A program made the translations under genes and the position numbers. Positions 61,167-64,000 of a DNA stretch of 64,000 nucleotides are shown piece after piece (within the stretch, counting starts at the first letter, position 1; the number at the start of each line of letters is the position of its first letter). The stretch is from assembly GCA_947085255.1 (NCBI GenBank), contig CAMTVQ010000006.1:1-64000 (forward strand), in the 5' to 3' direction. Below the pieces are notes generated by a model. The model was not told where the DNA came from. It did no database searches and saw nothing but the letters and a program-made list of their open reading frames with translations. This stretch comes from CAMTVQ01 sp947085255. Lineage in GTDB: Bacteria; Bacteroidota; Bacteroidia; Sphingobacteriales; Sphingobacteriaceae.

Positions 61167-62201
61167 TTATCCTTTTAAAACAATTACAATTCCGGTTACT
61201 ACAATATTGGCAATTGCCAATGGTATTAAAATGTTCCAACCCAATTTCATCAACTGATCGTAGCGGAAACGAGGAATAGTCCAACGCACCCACATAAAGA
61301 AGAAGATGAAAAAGAACGTTTTAGCAAACATTGCGGCAACGCCTATTAAGGTAATTACATTTTGTGAGGTGCCCATTTCTGCCAAAGCATCCATTCCCGG
61401 AAAATTATAGCCCCCAAAGTAGAGCGTAGCCATTACCGCCGAAGAAACAAACATATTGATGTACTCCGAAAACAGGTAAAAACCTAATTTCATAGAGCTA
61501 AACTCTGTATGAAAACCACCTACTAATTCGGCCTCGCATTCTGGCAAGTCGAATGGAGTACGATTGCACTCGGCAAAGGCACACACCAAAAATATAAGAA
61601 ATCCCAAGGGCTGGTAAAAAATATTCCACGACATACCGTGCTGTTGAGCAGCAATTTCGCCTACGCTCAAGGTACCGGTTACCATCAGCAAAGCGATAAT
61701 GGAAAGCCCCATGGCTATTTCGTAACTGATGTTTTGAGAAGCAGCACGAATGGCACCTAACAACGCAAACTTATTGTTGGATGCCCAACCGCCAATCATA
61801 ATACCATATACACCCAAAGATACTACCCCAAAAATGTACAGGATACCTATGTTTACATCTGTTGCTTGTAGTGAAACCGTACGTCCAAAAATTTCTAAGT
61901 TTTGTCCCCAAGGAATTAATGCGCTGCTCATGCAAGCCGTAAGCATTGCCATTGATGGCCCTATTACAAATAAAAATTTGTTGGCATTAGTCGGAACAAT
62001 CTCCTCTTTCATAAAGAGTTTTACGCCATCTGCCAAGGGTTGCAAAATACCAAATGGACCTGCACGATTCGGACCTAATCTGTCTTGAAAGAACCCTGCT
62101 ATTTTACGCTCAAATAAAGTTGAGTACATGGCTGTAAGTAAACTTATGCCAAATACAATACTAATAAGCACTAATTTTTCTATGATGAAAGCTGTATCCA
62201 C
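61167..62201 (-). CDS. nuoH: NADH-quinone oxidoreductase subunit H
   Basis: The quinone-site membrane subunit. STLFERKIAGFFQDRLGPNRAGP, QPLADGVKLFMKEEI, and ECNRTPFDLPECEAELVGGF with HTEFSSMKLG are diagnostic and complete. The frame begins with GTG at 62201 (GTG GAT ACA); no ATG lies upstream in frame close by, so GTG is the likely start. The 344 aa are normal. Confidence 0.95.
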   Translation of the reverse strand: MDTAFIIEKLVLISIVFGISLLTAMYSTLFERKIAGFFQDRLGPNRAGPFGILQPLADGVKLFMKEEIVPTNANKFLFVIGPSMAMLTACMSSALIPWGQNLEIFGRTVSLQATDVNIGILYIFGVVSLGVYGIMIGGWASNNKFALLGAIRAASQNISYEIAMGLSIIALLMVTGTLSVGEIAAQQHGMSWNIFYQPLGFLIFLVCAFAECNRTPFDLPECEAELVGGFHTEFSSMKLGFYLFSEYINMFVSSAVMATLYFGGYNFPGMDALAEMGTSQNVITLIGVAAMFAKTFFFIFFFMWVRWTIPRFRYDQLMKLGWNILIPLAIANIVVTGIVIVLKG

Positions 62202-62205
62202 TTTT

Positions 62206-62290
62206 AAGTTAAAATTAAAAATTCAAAAACCTATTCGCTATTTATTCAATAAAGGGACAATCCCTTTTTACTTTTGCCTTTTTACTTTTT
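62206..62290. repeat. Heptanucleotide arrays and hairpin between nuoH and nuoG
   Basis: AAGTTAA AATTAAA AATTCAA (62206-62226) is a first array. The hairpin AAAGGGA/TCCCTTT (62251-62257/62261-62267) follows. A second array CCTTTTT ACTTTTG CCTTTTT ACTTTTT runs from 62263 to 62290 and encodes the last codons and stop of nuoG. Confidence 0.7.
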
Positions 62291-63220
62291 TTCTACTACT
62301 GCTACTACTTCCCCTTCGTAATGGTTAGACGAAATTACCGACGTATCAGCAATCTTGCGTGAGCCTTCTATTACCCAATCGCTGGTCTTTTTCTTGTCGA
62401 AACGGCAGGTATTGCAAATAAACTCTTCAACTTCGCCAAATTGGTCTTTACGAGCCGTTACGCGTAATACTTCTTCGCCTCTGTACCATAATACTACTTT
62501 GCCCGAGCATTTATCGCACTCGCAATGTGCATCTACTGGCTTGGTAAACCATACGCGATTTTTAAAACGGAAGGTTCTATCTGTTAATGCGCCAACAGGG
62601 CATACATCAATTACATTGCCCGAAAAATCATTGTCGATTATATTGGTAATATAGGTGCTTATTTCAGCTTTATCACCGCGGCCCATAATACCATGCACAC
62701 GTTTATTGGTAAGCTGATCGGCTACATACACACAACGGTAGCACAGTATACAGCGTGTCATGTGCAGTTTTATTTTTTCGCCAATATCTATTTGTTCAAA
62801 GGTTCTGCGGTCAAACTCGTAACGTGTTTTTTCTGAACCGTGCTCATAAGCTAAATCTTGCAAATGACACTCTCCTGCTTGGTCGCACACGGGGCAATCC
62901 AAAGGATGGTTTATCAGCAACATTTCGGTAACACCCTTGCGTGCTTCTACAACTTCTGGTGAGGTGATACCTTGTACTTCCATACCATCCATTACCGTAG
63001 TGCGGCAACTTGCTACCAATTTAGGCATAGGGCGAGGATCTTTTTCAGAACCTTTGCTCACCTTTACCAAACAGGTACGGCATTTACCACCGCTGCCTTC
63101 CAGTTTGCTGTAATAGCACATAGCAGGAGGCACTACTTCTCCACCTATCTGACGCGCAGCGTTCATTATCGTAGTACCGTCGGGTACTTCAATGGTAATG
63201 TTGTCTATTGTTACCTTCAT
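62282..63220 (-). CDS. nuoG: NADH-quinone oxidoreductase subunit G, short form (2Fe-2S/4Fe-4S)
   Basis: Only 312 residues, without the large molybdopterin-type domain of long NuoG proteins. The N-terminal 2Fe-2S plug (CYYSKLEGSGGKCRTCLVKV), the His-ligated 4Fe-4S site (HPLDCPVCDQAGECHLQDL) and the next cluster (CILCYRCV) are visible; a further cysteine group (CECDKCSGKVV) and CNTC follow. Short NuoG is known from Bacteroidota. The C-terminal KK and stop are encoded by a 7-nt array. The start is 6 nt from the inverted repeat flanking the S23-like ORF. Confidence 0.93.
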   Translation of the reverse strand: MKVTIDNITIEVPDGTTIMNAARQIGGEVVPPAMCYYSKLEGSGGKCRTCLVKVSKGSEKDPRPMPKLVASCRTTVMDGMEVQGITSPEVVEARKGVTEMLLINHPLDCPVCDQAGECHLQDLAYEHGSEKTRYEFDRRTFEQIDIGEKIKLHMTRCILCYRCVYVADQLTNKRVHGIMGRGDKAEISTYITNIIDNDFSGNVIDVCPVGALTDRTFRFKNRVWFTKPVDAHCECDKCSGKVVLWYRGEEVLRVTARKDQFGEVEEFICNTCRFDKKKTSDWVIEGSRKIADTSVISSNHYEGEVVAVVEKK

Positions 63221-63226
63221 TATACT

Positions 63227-63256
63227 TTAAAAGTCAAAATTAAAAAGTCAAAAATC
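63227..63256. repeat. Left heptanucleotide array of the S23-like cassette
   Basis: TTAAAAG TCAAAAT TAAAAAG TCAAAAA TC: four 7-nt units. Bases 63227-63246 match the reverse complement of 63619-63638 at 19 of 20 positions. The stop of the S23-like ORF (TGA, 63255-63257 on the plus strand TCA) touches it. Confidence 0.8.
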
Positions 63257-63611
63257 ACTTACCTAAATTCAGAATAATAGAGGCTATGATTTTTGAGAGT
63301 TCATCTGCTTCTATGATTAATTTATTTAACTGCTCTTTGTCTTCTTTCTTTACTGTATCTCTAATTAAACACAACCAATACTTTGTTTCATTTGCAGACT
63401 TTAAGGCGATTGTGTAAAAATTCTTAAAATCCTTTGTTGAACTCCCTGATTTTCCCTCTACCACATTTGCTCCAATCGAAGTAGCACTTCTTAAGAGCTG
63501 GTCAAATAATGAATGATAAATCCGTTCAAACTTTGTACTCTGTATATATTCTATTATCTCTTTTGAAAACCCATAACACCGATGTTTAATATCAAATGGT
63601 TTAGCTTCCAT
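63255..63611 (-). CDS. Four-helix bundle protein of the S23/IVS family
   Basis: A 118-residue all-helical protein. The family core QLLRSATSIGANVVEGKSG, KDFKNFYTIALKSANETKYWL and the final leucine-rich helix are the signature of the 23S-rRNA intervening-sequence (S23) family, related in fold to Avd of diversity-generating retroelements. The function is unknown. It interrupts the complex I operon between nuoF and nuoG, where no such gene belongs, and is flanked by inverted 7-nt arrays. Such ORFs are found scattered in Bacteroidota genomes, often as single genes between unrelated ones. Confidence 0.88.
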   Translation of the reverse strand: MEAKPFDIKHRCYGFSKEIIEYIQSTKFERIYHSLFDQLLRSATSIGANVVEGKSGSSTKDFKNFYTIALKSANETKYWLCLIRDTVKKEDKEQLNKLIIEADELSKIIASIILNLGK

Positions 63612-63617
63612 CGGGTA

Positions 63618-63645
63618 TTTTTGAATTTTGACTTTTAACTTTTAT
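63618..63645. repeat. Right heptanucleotide array of the S23-like cassette
   Basis: TTTTTGA ATTTTGA CTTTTAA CTTTTAT: four 7-nt units in the opposite orientation to the left array. The nuoF stop codon (63645-63647) abuts it. Confidence 0.8.
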
Positions 63646-64000
63646 TATGCTTCTATTAAATGCTTCTCGCTAATTCCATAATTCCTTATCATACATTCCT
63701 TCGGCTCATTTACGTGCCATTCAAACTCATCTCTAAAATGACGGATTGCGCTTGCTACTGGCCATGCGGCTGCATCGCCTAACGGGCAAATGGTATTTCC
63801 TTCAATTTTTTTGGCCACATCTACCAATAAATCGATATCACTCAATTTGCCGTGTCCGTATTCTAAGCGGTGCAATACTTTCTCCATCCAGCCTGTTCCT
63901 TCCCGACAAGGACTGCATTGTCCGCAACTTTCGTGATGATAGAAACGTGCAAAGTTCCAAGTGTTGCGAACGATGCAACTGGTTTCGTCATAAGCTATAA
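63645..64000 (-). CDS. nuoF: NADH-quinone oxidoreductase subunit F, C-terminal part
   Basis: The gene runs off the right edge; about 117 C-terminal residues are present. The frame is open to 64000. It contains the FMN/4Fe-4S domain end: ESCGQCSPCREGTGWMEKVL supplies three cluster cysteines and GNTICPLGDAAAWP the fourth. NuoF transfers electrons from NADH through FMN to the N3 cluster. It is followed by the S23-like cassette rather than by nuoG directly. Confidence 0.95.
   Translation of the reverse strand, partial: IAYDETSCIVRNTWNFARFYHHESCGQCSPCREGTGWMEKVLHRLEYGHGKLSDIDLLVDVAKKIEGNTICPLGDAAAWPVASAIRHFRDEFEWHVNEPKECMIRNYGISEKHLIEA

Noticed and set aside
63255..63611. Avd-type accessory protein of a diversity-generating retroelement
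   Set aside because: No reverse transcriptase, template repeat or variable repeat is present in the window; the family match is to S23/IVS proteins in general.
63746..64000. Plus-strand frame opposite nuoF
   Set aside because: It is the antisense shadow of the conserved nuoF C-terminus and has no own features.

Overview
The window is a chromosomal piece of an AT-rich bacterium of the phylum Bacteroidota, most likely a Chitinophagales/Sphingobacteriales-type member. The evidence is: promoter boxes of the form TAnnTTTG; a type IX secretion C-terminal sorting signal; a short NuoG; SPOR-like, DUF3127 and DUF4159 proteins; an ALDH7 dehydrogenase; and the protein families in general. The species cannot be read from the sequence alone.

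Layout. 1-230: truncated tandem copies of the 5' part of tRNA-Asp, then an intact tRNA-Asp and its terminator. 263-1135: a cation diffusion facilitator. 1152-9257 (minus strand): a surface-glycan cluster of five glycosyltransferases, a methyltransferase and an MsbA-type ABC exporter. 9327-15495: a SPOR-like coiled-coil protein, a TlpA-like lipoprotein, an M1 aminopeptidase and an ALDH7 dehydrogenase. 15618-19105: a 42-codon mini-gene, then the hisS-lipB-serine hydrolase operon. 19193-26805: a DUF433/PIN-like pair with a nonsense-mutated toxin, a prohibitin, a lipoprotein, recG, a ParE-type toxin-antitoxin pair, two EamA transporters, RidA and a GNAT enzyme. 26802-32824: an OmpA-type protein, dapF, an HtrA/DegP protease and a membrane-anchored patatin. 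32918-35832: a SAM-I riboswitch controlling a methionine-branch PLP enzyme and homoserine dehydrogenase. 35910-39503: a large collagen-like surface protein. 39509-46576: yraN, dispersed palindromic repeats, a frameshifted T9SS FG-GAP-like gene lying between two copies of the polA 3' end, then polA and tag. 46658-54833: small housekeeping genes (AhpD-like, alkyltransferase-like protein, trmB, DUF3127, BCCP-like, DUF4159, rsmE, CBS-domain protein, ppa, DedA). 54900-64000: the complex I operon nuoF(partial)-[S23-like ORF]-nuoG-H-I-J-K-L-M-N, all on the minus strand.

The signal that ordinary gene annotation does not explain is a set of degenerate arrays with a 7-nt period. They lie in three gaps of the nuo operon, flank a four-helix-bundle (S23/IVS family) ORF as a nearly perfect 20-bp inverted repeat, and also sit in frame inside hisS and lipB and at the extreme 5' end of tag. 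A second dispersed family of imperfect palindromes lies at 39.9-41.5 kb and also occurs in frame inside hisS. Together these suggest one or more mobile or expanding repeat systems, with the S23-like ORF as a possible partner. That link is inference from this window only.
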